DNA of 64,000 nucleotides from Novosphingobium sp. NDB2Meth1 (GCF_900117425.1 NZ_FPEH01000014.1:62001-126000); one strand, 5' to 3'; positions 52,594-61,783 are shown, numbered from the stretch's first letter. Notes: generated by a model from the letters alone, not told the origin. Numbers and translations are program-made.

Positions 52594-54813
52594 TTGACTG
52601 AAGCAGTCAGGCCGCGGGCATCGCCCGGACCGACCGGCCGGCAGGGAGAGGGCCAGATCATTACCCTGCAAAAGCGACCCTTTGCAGAACCGGCCCGGCA
52701 GCGCGGCACGGCCCCGCGGGGCCTGGATACCCTGGCGCTGGCCGCCTCCCTGCTGCTAGCGGCTTGCGGCGATCATGCCGCCGCGCCCCACCCCGACCCC
52801 CGTCAGGATCCGGACGTCCGCGGGGCAATCGATTTCGACGCCGCGGCACGCACAGGACGCTTCACCACGACCGATCTGGTCGGCTTCCGCGCCCTGCCGC
52901 GCTACAGCGAGCCGGATTGGGTGACACGCGACTTCGTGCGCACCGGCCGGCTTCCCCCGGTGGCCCAGCGACTGCCGCAGGAGCCCCTGGTCTATGGCCC
53001 CGGCGCCATGCCCGACGGCCCCGGCGTTTACGGCGACGTGCTCCGCCAGGTGACCGGCGGGCGGCCCGAGGGCTGGAACTACAGTGCCGGGCAGTCGCAG
53101 GGCTGGGGGGGCATCGATCTCGCCACGATGGAGTGCCTGACCCGCACCGGACCGCTGTTCCTGGTCGATCCAGCCCGGCTCGAACCCCTGCCCAATCTGG
53201 CGCGCAGCTGGCAATGGTCGTCCGACGGGCACCAGCTGACCATGCAACTGGTAGAGGGCGCGCGCTGGTCGGACGGGCATCCGTTCACCAGTGACGATGT
53301 CATGTTCTACTGGACCGACAACGTGCTAGATTCCAACGTCAGTCCGCTCAACGGAGCCTCGCCCGACAGCTTCGGGCCGGGCACCAGGCTCGAGGCGCTC
53401 GGCCCCTACACCATCCGCTGGACCTTCCAGCGCCCCTTCCCGCGCGACTATCTTTACCAGATGGCCTACGGGAAGTTCTGTCCCGGTCCGGCTCACGTGC
53501 TGCGCCTGCTCCATCCGCGCTACAACCCGCGCAGCAGCTACCAGGCCTACAAGTTGGCCTTTCCCGCCAGCCGGATGAATTTTCCGGTGATGGGTGCCTG
53601 GGTGGTGACCGAGTATCGTCCGGACGACATCCTGATCCTGCGACGCAATCCCTATTACTGGAAGGTCGACGCCCGCGGCCGGCAGCTCCCTTATCTCGAC
53701 GAAGTGCAGTACCGCCTGCTCGGCTGGTCCGATCGTGATATCCAGGTGATGGCCGGCGGCTCCGATCTCGCCAATGTCGACGCGCCCGCGACCTTCGCCG
53801 AGGTGCTGCGCGGCGCGGCTCGCCCGGGCGCCAGCTACCGTGCGGTCTTCGGTCCGCGGACGATCGCCTACGCCGTTCAGTTCAATCTCTCCGGAAACGG
53901 CTGGGGCTCGCCCGATGCCCGGGGGCAGGCCATCCGCCAGCTCAACCGCGATGTCCGCTTCCGCCGTGCCGTGAGTCGCGCGATGGACCGCGTGGCACTC
54001 GGCGCGACCCAGATCGGCGGGCCGTTCATCAAGCCCTACCCCGGCGGGTTGCTGGAGAGCGCGCCGTTCTACGACGCCGCCCCCCCCCGCCGCTACGGCT
54101 ACGATCCGGTCGCCGCCCGTGCCCTGCTCGCCGAGCTGGGGTTGGTCGATCGCGACGGTGACGGCTTCGTCAACCATCCCGCCGCGCAACTCGGTGGGGC
54201 CAACGTCACCATTGTGCTGACTGCCAGTCCGGACAGCGTGATCGAGCGCTCGCTCGCCGAAGGAATCCAGTTGCTTGCGCGCGATGTCGGGCTGCGTGTC
54301 GTTCTCCGCTTCGCCAGTGGTCCACAGCGCGACGCGCTGCGGGCCAGCGGGCAGTTCGACTGGGTCCTCCAGCGCAACGAGACCACCGAGCTGAACACCG
54401 TGGTCCAGGGCGCCGACGCGCTCGCTCCTACGGGACCCTTCACGCATGCCTATCATCGCGCTGGTCCCTCGGGCCGGCTCGACCTGCTCCCGCACGAGCG
54501 GCGCATGCTCGATCTGGTCCGCGCGTTCATCGCCACGCCCGATCAGGGCCAGCGCCGCCGCCTGATGCGGTTGTACCAGCAGGTCTCTACCGAGAACGTC
54601 GATGCGGCAGGGCTGATCCAGTTCTCCGGCGGTGTGCTCATCGACAAGCGCTTCGCCAATGTACCGGTCGGCACGCCGGTGATCATGTTCAACTGGGCCG
54701 AGGATGCGATCATGCGCGAACGCCTGTGGGTGCCGCGTGCGCGGCAGAGCGGCTACGAACTGCGCCCGCACACCCTGCCGGGCTGTTTCGCCTGCGGGGG
54801 AGAAAAGCGATGA
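52594..54813 (+). CDS. ABC transporter substrate-binding lipoprotein, family 5 (peptide/opine type)
   Basis: A solute-binding protein of up to 739 residues for a DppA/OppA-type importer. The lipoprotein signal has the lipobox LLAAC. SBP_bac_5 features include WSDGHPFTSDDVMFYWTDNV, ILRRNPYYWKVD and the C-terminal lobe with FRRAVSRAMDR. The start is uncertain. A TTG at 52594 opens the frame but has no ribosome binding site and lies inside a small palindrome. GGGAGAGG at 52644-52651 instead points to ATT (52660) or CTG (52666), which give a normal-length signal peptide. Large size and WNYSAGQSQGWGG-type loops resemble carriers for bulky ligands. It leads the import operon. Confidence 0.85.
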   Translation: MTEAVRPRASPGPTGRQGEGQIITLQKRPFAEPARQRGTAPRGLDTLALAASLLLAACGDHAAAPHPDPRQDPDVRGAIDFDAAARTGRFTTTDLVGFRALPRYSEPDWVTRDFVRTGRLPPVAQRLPQEPLVYGPGAMPDGPGVYGDVLRQVTGGRPEGWNYSAGQSQGWGGIDLATMECLTRTGPLFLVDPARLEPLPNLARSWQWSSDGHQLTMQLVEGARWSDGHPFTSDDVMFYWTDNVLDSNVSPLNGASPDSFGPGTRLEALGPYTIRWTFQRPFPRDYLYQMAYGKFCPGPAHVLRLLHPRYNPRSSYQAYKLAFPASRMNFPVMGAWVVTEYRPDDILILRRNPYYWKVDARGRQLPYLDEVQYRLLGWSDRDIQVMAGGSDLANVDAPATFAEVLRGAARPGASYRAVFGPRTIAYAVQFNLSGNGWGSPDARGQAIRQLNRDVRFRRAVSRAMDRVALGATQIGGPFIKPYPGGLLESAPFYDAAPPRRYGYDPVAARALLAELGLVDRDGDGFVNHPAAQLGGANVTIVLTASPDSVIERSLAEGIQLLARDVGLRVVLRFASGPQRDALRASGQFDWVLQRNETTELNTVVQGADALAPTGPFTHAYHRAGPSGRLDLLPHERRMLDLVRAFIATPDQGQRRRLMRLYQQVSTENVDAAGLIQFSGGVLIDKRFANVPVGTPVIMFNWAEDAIMRERLWVPRARQSGYELRPHTLPGCFACGGEKR
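52595..52609. repeat. Perfect 15-bp palindrome upstream of the ABC operon
   Basis: TGACTG, AAG, CAGTCA. It could be a regulator site or the base of a leader hairpin, and it argues against translation starting at the overlapping TTG. Confidence 0.5.
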
Positions 54814-55826
54814 GCGTGCTGTGGTTCCTCGGCCGACGGCTGTTGGCAGCGGTGCCGACCATCGTCCTGCTCAGCCTAGTCACCTTCCTGATCATCAAGG
54901 CGCCGCCCGGCGACTATGCCGATACCCTGCGTACCCAGCTGATCAATCAGGGCGGCGCCAGCGTCGCCGATGCCGATGCCATGGCCCGCGCTTTCCGCGC
55001 CGAGCACGGGCTCGACGATCCGGTCCTGCTGCAATACGTGCACTGGATCGAGGGGATCGTCACCCGCGGCGATTTCGGATTCTCCTATGCGGCGAACCGC
55101 CCCGTGGCCGATATCGTCGCCGAGCGGCTTGGGCCGACCCTGCTGCTCGCGCTGACCAGCCATCTGCTGGCGACCGCGCTGGGTATCGGGCTGGGCGTGC
55201 TGGCGGCCATGAGGGCTGGCCGCTGGGTGGACAGCGCGCTCAACCTGTTCGCCTTCATCGGGATGACCACACCGCGCTTCCTGCTCGCGCTGATCGCGCT
55301 CTACGTGCTGGTTTTCCGGTTCGACGTCGCCTCGGTCGGCAGCTTCCAGTCGGCGCGCTACGTCGGTGCGCCATGGTCATGGGGCCGCTTCGTCGATCTG
55401 TTCGGGCACGTCTGGCCGGCGATCCTGATCGCGGCCTTGGGGGGCATCGCCTATTCGATGCGGGTGATGCGCGGCAACCTGCTCGACGTGCTCAACGCGC
55501 AATATGTCGAGACCGCCCGCGCCAAGGGCCTGTCCCCGGCGCGGGTCATCTGGCGGCACGCGGTCCCCAACGCGCTCCACCCGCTGGTCGCCTACCAGGG
55601 CGTTGCCTTGCCCTACATGGTCACCGGCGAGATCGAGGTGGCGATCGTCTTCGGGCTCGCCACGGTCGGTCCGGCGATCGTCGGGGCCATGGCAGTGGGG
55701 GACGTGTTCGTCGCCGCGACCTTCATGCTGGTACTCGCGATCACGCTCATCCTCGGCAACATCCTCGCCGATCTCGGCCTTGCGCTGCTCGATCCGCGGA
55801 TCCGGCTCGAAGGACGCAAGGCATGA
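54810..55826 (+). CDS. ABC transporter permease, DppB/OppB type
   Basis: A 338-residue inner-membrane permease. It begins with the family pattern (LGRRLLAAVPTIVLLSLVTF), six membrane segments follow, and the EAA loop ARAKGLSPARVIWRHAVPNA contacts the ATPase. The ATG at 54810 overlaps the substrate-binding protein stop (ATGA). It pairs with the next gene to form the channel. Confidence 0.93.
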   Translation: MSVLWFLGRRLLAAVPTIVLLSLVTFLIIKAPPGDYADTLRTQLINQGGASVADADAMARAFRAEHGLDDPVLLQYVHWIEGIVTRGDFGFSYAANRPVADIVAERLGPTLLLALTSHLLATALGIGLGVLAAMRAGRWVDSALNLFAFIGMTTPRFLLALIALYVLVFRFDVASVGSFQSARYVGAPWSWGRFVDLFGHVWPAILIAALGGIAYSMRVMRGNLLDVLNAQYVETARAKGLSPARVIWRHAVPNALHPLVAYQGVALPYMVTGEIEVAIVFGLATVGPAIVGAMAVGDVFVAATFMLVLAITLILGNILADLGLALLDPRIRLEGRKA

Positions 55827-56890
55827 GCGCGGCCGGTGGCGATAGCTACGGCAGGTTGGTCTGGCGGCGTTTCCGCCGCTCGCGGCTGGGGATGACCGGA
55901 CTGGGCGCGCTCGTCCTGCTCGGCGTGATCCTGCTGGTCGGCCCGTTCCTGGCTCCGCTCGATCCCGATCGCCGCTTTGCCGCCTATCAGCCGCCCAGCC
56001 AGATCCGGCTGGACGGGCAGGGGCTCTACGCGATCAACGCCCGGCCGACAGGACAGCTCGATCCGGTAACCTACCAGCCGATTCTCAGCCGTGAAGGCGC
56101 CCCGCGCGAGCGCCTTGGCCTGCTCGTGCGCGTTGCGCCTTATCGCCTGCTCGGCCCGCTGTGGATCGACCGCCGCCTGATCGCGCCGACCGCGCCGGGC
56201 GGGCGGGTGCACCTGATGGGAGCCGACCGGTTCGGACGCGACATCTTCTCCCGCGGGCTGGTCGCGGCGCGGGTGTCGATGCTGATCGCGCTCGCGGTGG
56301 GCACCCTGACCACGCTGGCGGGACTGCTCGTCGGCGCGACTTCGGGCTACCTCGGCGGCGCCACCGACCGCTGGATCCAGCGGGTGGTCGATTTCCTGCT
56401 CGCCTTCCCCCAGTTGCCGCTTTACCTCACGCTGGGTGCCTTGATCCCGGTCACCCTCTCCACGGGATGGTTTGTCGCGATCCTGATCGCCACCCTGTCG
56501 GTGCTCGGCTGGGCTGGGCTCAGCCGCGAGATCCGCGGCAAGACCCTGACGCTGGCACGGATGGACTATGTGCGCGCAGCGATCGCGCTCGGCGCCGACG
56601 ACTGGCGCATCATTGTACGCCACATCGCGCCCAACCTGATGTCGCACGTGCTGGTGCGCTTCACCCTGACCCTGCCAGCAATCGTGCTGCTCGAGAGCTT
56701 CCTCGGCTTCCTCGGCCTGGCGGTGAAACCGCCGATGATCTCGTGGGGGCTGATGCTGCAGGACGTCAGTGGCTATGCTGCGATCGGCTCTCATCCCTTC
56801 ATCCTGTTTCCGGTGGCCTTCGTCTTTGTCGCCGTCTTTGCCTTCAACGCTGTCGGGGATGCGCTGCGCGATGCCGTCGACCCATACTGA
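55823..56890 (+). CDS. ABC transporter permease, DppC/OppC type
   Basis: A 355-residue permease of the DppC group. An N-terminal helix (about 22-46) is followed by an extended periplasmic insert (about 50-130) and the MGADRFGRDIFSR motif before the membrane core. The EAA loop is RAAIALGADDWRIIVRHIAP. The insert, about 70 residues with dimension like that of long OppC proteins, is richer in Pro and Arg than usual. The start overlaps the previous stop by 4 bp; the 3' end overlaps the ATPase gene by 20 bp. Confidence 0.93.
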   Translation: MSAAGGDSYGRLVWRRFRRSRLGMTGLGALVLLGVILLVGPFLAPLDPDRRFAAYQPPSQIRLDGQGLYAINARPTGQLDPVTYQPILSREGAPRERLGLLVRVAPYRLLGPLWIDRRLIAPTAPGGRVHLMGADRFGRDIFSRGLVAARVSMLIALAVGTLTTLAGLLVGATSGYLGGATDRWIQRVVDFLLAFPQLPLYLTLGALIPVTLSTGWFVAILIATLSVLGWAGLSREIRGKTLTLARMDYVRAAIALGADDWRIIVRHIAPNLMSHVLVRFTLTLPAIVLLESFLGFLGLAVKPPMISWGLMLQDVSGYAAIGSHPFILFPVAFVFVAVFAFNAVGDALRDAVDPY

Positions 56891-58472
56891 GTCCGCGCCC
56901 CTGCTCAGCGCCCGTGATATCCGCGTGACCTTTCGGGTCGAGGGCGGCTCGATCGAAGCTGTGCGCGGGGTCGATCTGGACATCCGCGCCGGCGAGATGC
57001 TGGCGCTGGTCGGCGAATCCGGTTCGGGCAAGTCGGTCACCGCCCGCGTGCTGATGGGCCTGCTCGGCCGCAATGCCCGGGTGTCGCCAGAAACCCGGGT
57101 CTGGCTCGACGGCAGGCCGCTGGCAATCGACGACGAGCGGCGGATGCGCACGGTCCGCGGCAGCGACATCGCCATGGTGTTCCAGGAGCCGATGAGCTCG
57201 CTCAATCCGATCTACCGGGTGGGCGACCAGATCGTCGAGGCGATAAAGGCCCATCGGCGCGTCGACCGGGCGGCCGCGCTGGCCCGGGCCGAGGATTTGC
57301 TCGGCCAGGTCCGCCTGCCCGATCCGGTCGCCATGCTCCGCCGCTATCCGCACGAGCTGTCGGGCGGGCAGCGCCAGCGCGTGATGATCGCCATGGCGCT
57401 CGCCAACAACCCCCGCCTGCTGATCGCCGACGAGCCGACCACCGCGCTCGACGTCAGCGTCCAGGCCGAAATCCTCAAGCTGATCCGCGCGCTGCAGGTC
57501 GAACAGGGCATTGCCGTGCTGCTGATCACCCACGACCTCACCGTAGTCCGCCACTACGCCGACCGGGTGGTGGTGATGCAGCGTGGCGCGCTGGTCGAGC
57601 AGGGGGAGACCGCCGCCCTGTTCGCCTCTCCGCAGCATCCTTACACCCGTCAACTGCTCGCCGCCGAGCCGACCGGCTTCGCCGTGCCGGTCGAACCCGG
57701 GCCGCCAGTGCTCGAGGGTCGCGCCGTACGGATCACCTACCCCGGGCGGACCCGTGCCGTCCCGGTGGTGGCGGTGCACGGTGCCGACATTGTGGTCCGG
57801 CGCGGCGAGGCGGTGGGCATCGTGGGCGAGTCGGGATCGGGCAAGACCACACTCGCCCTGGCGCTGACCCGGCTGATCGAATCGACCGGCACGATCGAAT
57901 TCGAGGGCGCGCCGATCGATGGGCTTGACCGACGCGGGATGCGCCCGCTGCGCCCACGTCTCCAGATCGTCCTGCAGGATCCCTTCGCCTCGCTCAATCC
58001 GCGGATGTCGGTGCGCGCTCTGGTCGAGGAAGGGTTGATCGTCCACCGCATCGGCGTCGACGCGGCCGACCGGCTCACCCGGGTTCGCGCCGCCCTCGCA
58101 GCGGCCGGGCTGCCCACCGACATCCTGAACCGGTTCCCGCACGAGTTTTCCGGCGGACAGCGGCAGCGCCTGTCGATCGCCCGCGCGATCGCGCTCGAGC
58201 CGGACATGCTGGTGCTCGACGAGCCAACTTCGGCGCTTGACCTCTCGGTCCAGGCGCAGATCCTTGCGACGCTCAAGACCCTGCAGACGGAGCGCGGGCT
58301 CAGCTACCTGTTCATCTCGCACGATCTGCGGGTGGTCCGCGCGCTGTGTCAGCGGATCGTGGTGATGCGTCACGGCGAGATCGTCGAGGCTGGACCGACC
58401 CGCGAGGTGCTCGAGCGCCCCAGCCAGGACTACACCGCCCGACTGATCGCCGCCGCGTTCGAGATCCAGTAA
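56871..58472 (+). CDS. Double-domain ABC transporter ATPase (DppD-DppF fusion)
   Basis: A 533-residue protein with two complete nucleotide-binding domains. First: Walker A GESGSGKS at 48-55, signature LSGGQRQR at about 163, Walker [13 protein letters not shown] at about 183. Second: GESGSGKTT at about 319, FSGGQRQR at about 426, [12 protein letters not shown] at about 446. Both oligopeptide-type C-terminal linkers are present. One chain therefore powers the two permeases. The ATG at 56871 overlaps the upstream permease gene by 20 bp; an ATG at 56859 is possible. Confidence 0.93.
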   Translation: MPSTHTESAPLLSARDIRVTFRVEGGSIEAVRGVDLDIRAGEMLALVGESGSGKSVTARVLMGLLGRNARVSPETRVWLDGRPLAIDDERRMRTVRGSDIAMVFQEPMSSLNPIYRVGDQIVEAIKAHRRVDRAAALARAEDLLGQVRLPDPVAMLRRYPHELSGGQRQRVMIAMALANNPRLLIADEPTTALDVSVQAEILKLIRALQVEQGIAVLLITHDLTVVRHYADRVVVMQRGALVEQGETAALFASPQHPYTRQLLAAEPTGFAVPVEPGPPVLEGRAVRITYPGRTRAVPVVAVHGADIVVRRGEAVGIVGESGSGKTTLALALTRLIESTGTIEFEGAPIDGLDRRGMRPLRPRLQIVLQDPFASLNPRMSVRALVEEGLIVHRIGVDAADRLTRVRAALAAAGLPTDILNRFPHEFSGGQRQRLSIARAIALEPDMLVLDEPTSALDLSVQAQILATLKTLQTERGLSYLFISHDLRVVRALCQRIVVMRHGEIVEAGPTREVLERPSQDYTARLIAAAFEIQ

Positions 58473-58570
58473 CCGGCGTGCGACAATATCGCATGTTTTC
58501 GCGTCATCGCCCGATTTTCGTCGCAGATCTTGCGCGCTAGGGTGCGACGATCGTTCCAGGGACCTCCGCC

Positions 58571-59410
58571 ATGCTCGACAACAGCCACGATGCGCTCGAT
58601 TTCTCGTTCGACCTCAACGGCTACCTCCTCTTGCGCAACGCGATCGAGCCCGAGCTGCTTGCCGAGCTGAACACGGCCTTCGACCGCTTTCCGGATCTTG
58701 CCAGCGGAGAGTGGTGGGGCAACGTCCAGCGGCTCGACAATGCCGGGCACGCCGGGGTCGAGCTGCAGAACATCGTCGAGGCCGGTGCGCCGTTTGAGGC
58801 GCTGATCGATCACCCTGCCTGGATCGCGCGTGTCGCCCGCTATTGCGGCGAGCAGGGCACCTACGTCGAGGGTCTGTTCATCGACGAGTGCTTCGCCTCG
58901 GTCCGGCGCACCGGCGGCTTCTTCCCGCTCCATTCGGGCGGGCAGGACGGCGTGGTGCGCAACCAGTTCCGCTACGTGAACGGGCAATTCCGCTGCGCCC
59001 AGGTCAACATTCTGCTGGCGCTAACCGACATCGGCCCCGGCGATGGTGCCACGCGGGTGCTGCCGGGCAGCCACAAAAGCAACATCGCTCACCCGATCTT
59101 CGCCCGCAGCTTCGACGAGCGGCGTGAGGAGGAGGACGAGGCTGTCGAGGGCGCGATCGAGGTCCATCTCCAGGCGGGGGACGCCCTGCTGTTCGTCGAT
59201 GCGATCGCTCATGGTGCGGCCCGCCGGACGAACCCGGGCGACCGCCGGGTGGTGATTTACCGCTACGGTCCGAGCTGGGGCACGACACGGCACGGCTTCC
59301 GCTACAGCGACGAGCTGCTCGCCCGGCTGACCCCGGCCCGGCGACGCATCCTCCAGCCGATCCCCCCACGCATCCCCGGGGTTACCCGGGGCTACGGCGC
59401 CCAGGCCTGA
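58571..59410 (+). CDS. PhyH-family (phytanoyl-CoA dioxygenase-like) oxygenase with HxG iron motif
   Basis: A 279-residue double-stranded beta-helix protein. Family blocks LLALTDIGPGDGATRVLPGSHKSN (about 148-171) and FVDAIAHGAARRTNPGDRRV (about 208-227) are clear; His214 and Arg225/226 match the distal iron ligand and the 2-oxoglutarate anchor. The first iron motif, normally HxD, reads His121-Ser-Gly, with Asp126 five residues on. An HxG/HxA motif is known from 2OG halogenases but also occurs in uncharacterised PhyH relatives. It follows the importer genes by 98 bp and precedes the AraC gene, so it probably acts on the imported compound. Confidence 0.85.
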   Translation: MLDNSHDALDFSFDLNGYLLLRNAIEPELLAELNTAFDRFPDLASGEWWGNVQRLDNAGHAGVELQNIVEAGAPFEALIDHPAWIARVARYCGEQGTYVEGLFIDECFASVRRTGGFFPLHSGGQDGVVRNQFRYVNGQFRCAQVNILLALTDIGPGDGATRVLPGSHKSNIAHPIFARSFDERREEEDEAVEGAIEVHLQAGDALLFVDAIAHGAARRTNPGDRRVVIYRYGPSWGTTRHGFRYSDELLARLTPARRRILQPIPPRIPGVTRGYGAQA

Positions 59411-59420
59411 CTCCCGGGCT

Positions 59421-60281
59421 GTGGGCGGGTCTGCGGGCGGAACGCCAGCCGCACCGATCCTGGCGGGCGACCAGCGCCAGAGCACCGGCGCGGTATCGAG
59501 CGCGGTGCGCCCCGGCGGCACTGGCGACTGGCTGCTAGTCGCCACCTTGGACGGGGCAGGCATGGTGCGCGCCGGCGGATGCCGCCACGATCTGCTGCCG
59601 GGCGGCCTGCTTCTGTTCCAGCCCCATGCGCCGCAGGACTACGGCCATCGCGACGTCGACGGCGAGTGGCGCAATGTCTGGGTCCATTTCCAGCCGCGTG
59701 CGGACTGGCTTCGGTGGCTGGCATGGCCTAACCTGGCCCCCGGTGTGATGCGCCTGCGCCGACCCGATCGGTTGACCCGGCTTCGCCCGCTGCTGCTCAG
59801 GCTCGCCCGCGCGCTCGACGGCGGGGCGCTCGGGCGGCTCGATGCAATGAACCGACTTGAGCGGGTTCTGATCGAGCTGGCGGACCCGGTCGCGCCGGAG
59901 CGGCTCGATCCCCGGCTGCTCCGGGTGACCGCGCATATTGCGGCCGATCCTGCCGTGCCGCTCGACGGGCCCACACTCGCCGCCGTCGCCGGTCTGTCCC
60001 GCTCGCGGCTGATCGCGCTGTTCCGCGCGCAACTTGGCGCGACCCCGCAGGACTACGTCGAACGGGTGCGCCTGCTCCACGCTGCCGGCTTGCTGCAGTC
60101 GACCCGCCTGCCGCTCGCCGAAGTCGCGCTGCGCTCGGGCTTCGCCAGCCCCTACTATCTGTCGGCCCGGTTTCGCCGGGCCTTCGGCACGGCTCCAGGC
60201 CACTACCGGCGGGCCGCGCGCCAGGCCGCGAGCTCCGCCGGGGGCGAGCCGGCTCTCCCGATCCGCGGAGCGGAGAGTTGA
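59421..60281 (+). CDS. AraC-family transcriptional regulator
   Basis: A 286-residue regulator. The N-terminal half is a cupin-like sensor (WLLVATLDGAGMVRAGGCRH, GLLLFQPHAPQDYGH, WVHFQPR). The C-terminal half is the double helix-turn-helix (about 180-272, with LSRSRLIALFRAQLGATPQD and SGFASPYYLSARFRRAFG). The start is a GTG at 59421, 10 bp after the oxygenase stop, without a strong ribosome binding site. As the last gene of the island it is the natural sensor of the transported compound. Confidence 0.88.
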   Translation: MGGSAGGTPAAPILAGDQRQSTGAVSSAVRPGGTGDWLLVATLDGAGMVRAGGCRHDLLPGGLLLFQPHAPQDYGHRDVDGEWRNVWVHFQPRADWLRWLAWPNLAPGVMRLRRPDRLTRLRPLLLRLARALDGGALGRLDAMNRLERVLIELADPVAPERLDPRLLRVTAHIAADPAVPLDGPTLAAVAGLSRSRLIALFRAQLGATPQDYVERVRLLHAAGLLQSTRLPLAEVALRSGFASPYYLSARFRRAFGTAPGHYRRAARQAASSAGGEPALPIRGAES

Positions 60282-60418
60282 CGGCGGGCGCCGGCCGATG
60301 GCGGGGCAGGCGCATGACCGTTCATGCCCTGACCGCCGCCGAACGCGATTCGGCGCTTCTTGAACTGACCGGTTCGACGCTGCGCGGCGACGGACTGGCC
60401 ATCTGCTGCAGCCTGATC
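60282..60418. other. Gap between AraC gene and integrase relic
   Basis: No gene is supported. The minus-strand frame of the integrase relic continues to 60322 but its homology ends near 60419. Confidence 0.4.
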
Positions 60419-60639
60419 AGTTCCCGCGCTTCCTCGCGCCGCCTGCGCGCCTCGCCCAGCCCGATTTCGGGATAGGTTCCGATGGCCAGCAGTTTTTCGC
60501 GACCATCGACACGATACTTGAGCCGCCAGAGTTTGCCCCCGGCTGGCGTGATCAGCAGGAACATGCCGCCGCCGTCTGCCAACTTGATCGCCTTTGCTCA
60601 GGGTTTTGCATTGCGGACGAGTACATCGGTCAGAGCCCC
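60419..60639 (-). pseudogene. Relic of a phage-type tyrosine integrase (DUF4102 N-terminal domain)
   Basis: The minus strand encodes the N-terminal DUF4102 part of a P4/CP4-57-like integrase: ALTDVLVRNAKP, then KLADGGGMFLLITPAGGKLW, RLKYRVDGREKLLAIGTYPE, and IGLGEARRRREEARELI. A TGA interrupts the frame directly after RNAKP, and homology ends about 65 codons later, so the catalytic domain is gone. AGGAGAGG precedes the expected start. It lies at the 3' end of tRNA-Gly, the usual place for an integrase of an island inserted in a tRNA gene. Confidence 0.8.
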
Positions 60640-60851
60640 GGATTTCTTGGCCTCTCCTGGCTCTCTAGCACCAATATACCTCCAAGCGTTGGGGTATCGA
60701 GTGGGCCGTTTTGCATATACCCCCCAATCATACCCCCAGCAGAAGGTAGCTGGATGCGAACGCAGGTGAACGCTTGCGGCCTGATAACCTCTAAATACCT
60801 TGGATATTTGGGGCTTGTCTAGACGCCAACGGACAGCAGCGGACGGTAACG
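60640..60851. other. AT-richer boundary between island and tRNA-Gly
   Basis: About 210 bp without a gene. Composition is visibly lower in GC than the rest of the window, as expected at an island edge. No direct copy of the tRNA 3' end was spotted inside the island or near 52.5 kb by eye. Confidence 0.4.
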
Positions 60852-60925
60852 TGGAGCGGGTGAAGGGAATCGAACCCTCGTATTCAGCTTGGGAAGCTGC
60901 TGCTCTACCATTGAGCTACACCCGC
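60852..60925 (-). tRNA. tRNA-Gly (anticodon CCC)
   Basis: A 74-nt tRNA on the minus strand: acceptor GCGGGTG/CACCCGC, D-arm TAGCTCAATGGTAGAGC, anticodon loop TTCCCAA giving CCC, T-arm GGGTTCGATTCCC, and encoded CCA. Its 3' end faces the integrase relic. Confidence 0.94.
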
Positions 60926-61072
60926 CCGGGCGGCATTGGCCATGGCCTGCGGCGACGCCTGCCGTATGGCGGGATCGTTGGCGCGCTTCAAGTCCCTTTC
61001 GTGTTCGCGGCATTGCTTGTCGCGTGGCGGCGTGGAATGTCTGCAGGCAGAGGATGCCGACAGGAAACGGTA

Positions 61073-61783
61073 ATGATCGAACTGCTGACCGCGCCGACGC
61101 CGAACGGGTGGAAGATTTCCATCATGCTCGAGGAATGCGGCCTGCCCTACGAGGTGAAGTGGATCAACCTCGGCAAGGGCGAGCAGTTTGCGTCCGAGTT
61201 TCTGGCGGTGAGCCCCAACAACCGCATCCCGGCGATCATCGACCATGCCCCCGCTGACGGTGGCGAGCCGGTTTCGGTGTTCGAGACCGGGGCGATCCTT
61301 GTCTATCTGGCGGAGAAGACAGGGCAGTTCCTTCCGGCTGACCTGCGCGGGCGCAAGGCGGTGCTGGAGTGGCTGTTCTGGCAGGTCGGCGGGCTGGGGC
61401 CGATGCTGGGGCAGCACGGGCATTTCCGGCTCTATGCGCCCGAGCGGATCGCCTACGCCACCGAGCGATACCGCAATGAAGCGCTGCGGCTGTATGGCGT
61501 GCTCGACAGGCAGCTGGCGCGCCATGAACACGTTGCGGGTGCCGACTATTCGATTGCCGACATGGCCTGCTTCCCGTGGATCCAGACGTGGAAGGCGCAA
61601 GGGATTCCGCTGGAGGAGTTTCCGGCGCTGAAGGCGTGGTACGACCGGTTGAAGGAACGCCCGGGGCTCTGGGCCGGAATGGCCGTGGGGCGTGACCGGA
61701 TCAACAAACGGCCGCAGGACGATGCCGAAGCGCGGCGGGTGCTGTTCGGGATCAAGGACAAGGACGGGGAGCAGGGCGAATGA
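61073..61783 (+). CDS. Glutathione S-transferase, YfcG/Ure2p-like
   Basis: A 236-residue GST. The N-terminal domain starts IELLTAPTPNGWKISIMLEE, the form seen in YfcG/YghU-like (Nu-class) proteins, which reduce disulfides with glutathione. The cis-Pro block NNRIPAIIDHA and the FETGAILVYLAEK motif are complete. The C-terminal domain has SIADMACFPWIQTW. The ATG at 61073 is preceded by AGGAAA. The stop overlaps the next gene by 4 bp, so both are made together. Confidence 0.9.
   Translation: MIELLTAPTPNGWKISIMLEECGLPYEVKWINLGKGEQFASEFLAVSPNNRIPAIIDHAPADGGEPVSVFETGAILVYLAEKTGQFLPADLRGRKAVLEWLFWQVGGLGPMLGQHGHFRLYAPERIAYATERYRNEALRLYGVLDRQLARHEHVAGADYSIADMACFPWIQTWKAQGIPLEEFPALKAWYDRLKERPGLWAGMAVGRDRINKRPQDDAEARRVLFGIKDKDGEQGE

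Noticed and set aside
55613..57205. Long minus-strand frame opposite the ABC permease and ATPase genes
   Set aside because: The plus-strand genes have complete motifs and overlapping starts and stops; the mirror frame has none.
60841..60870. Search for an att direct repeat of the tRNA-Gly 3' end at the left island edge
   Set aside because: No copy was found by eye near 52.1-52.7 kb. A proper similarity search would be needed, so no att site is called.
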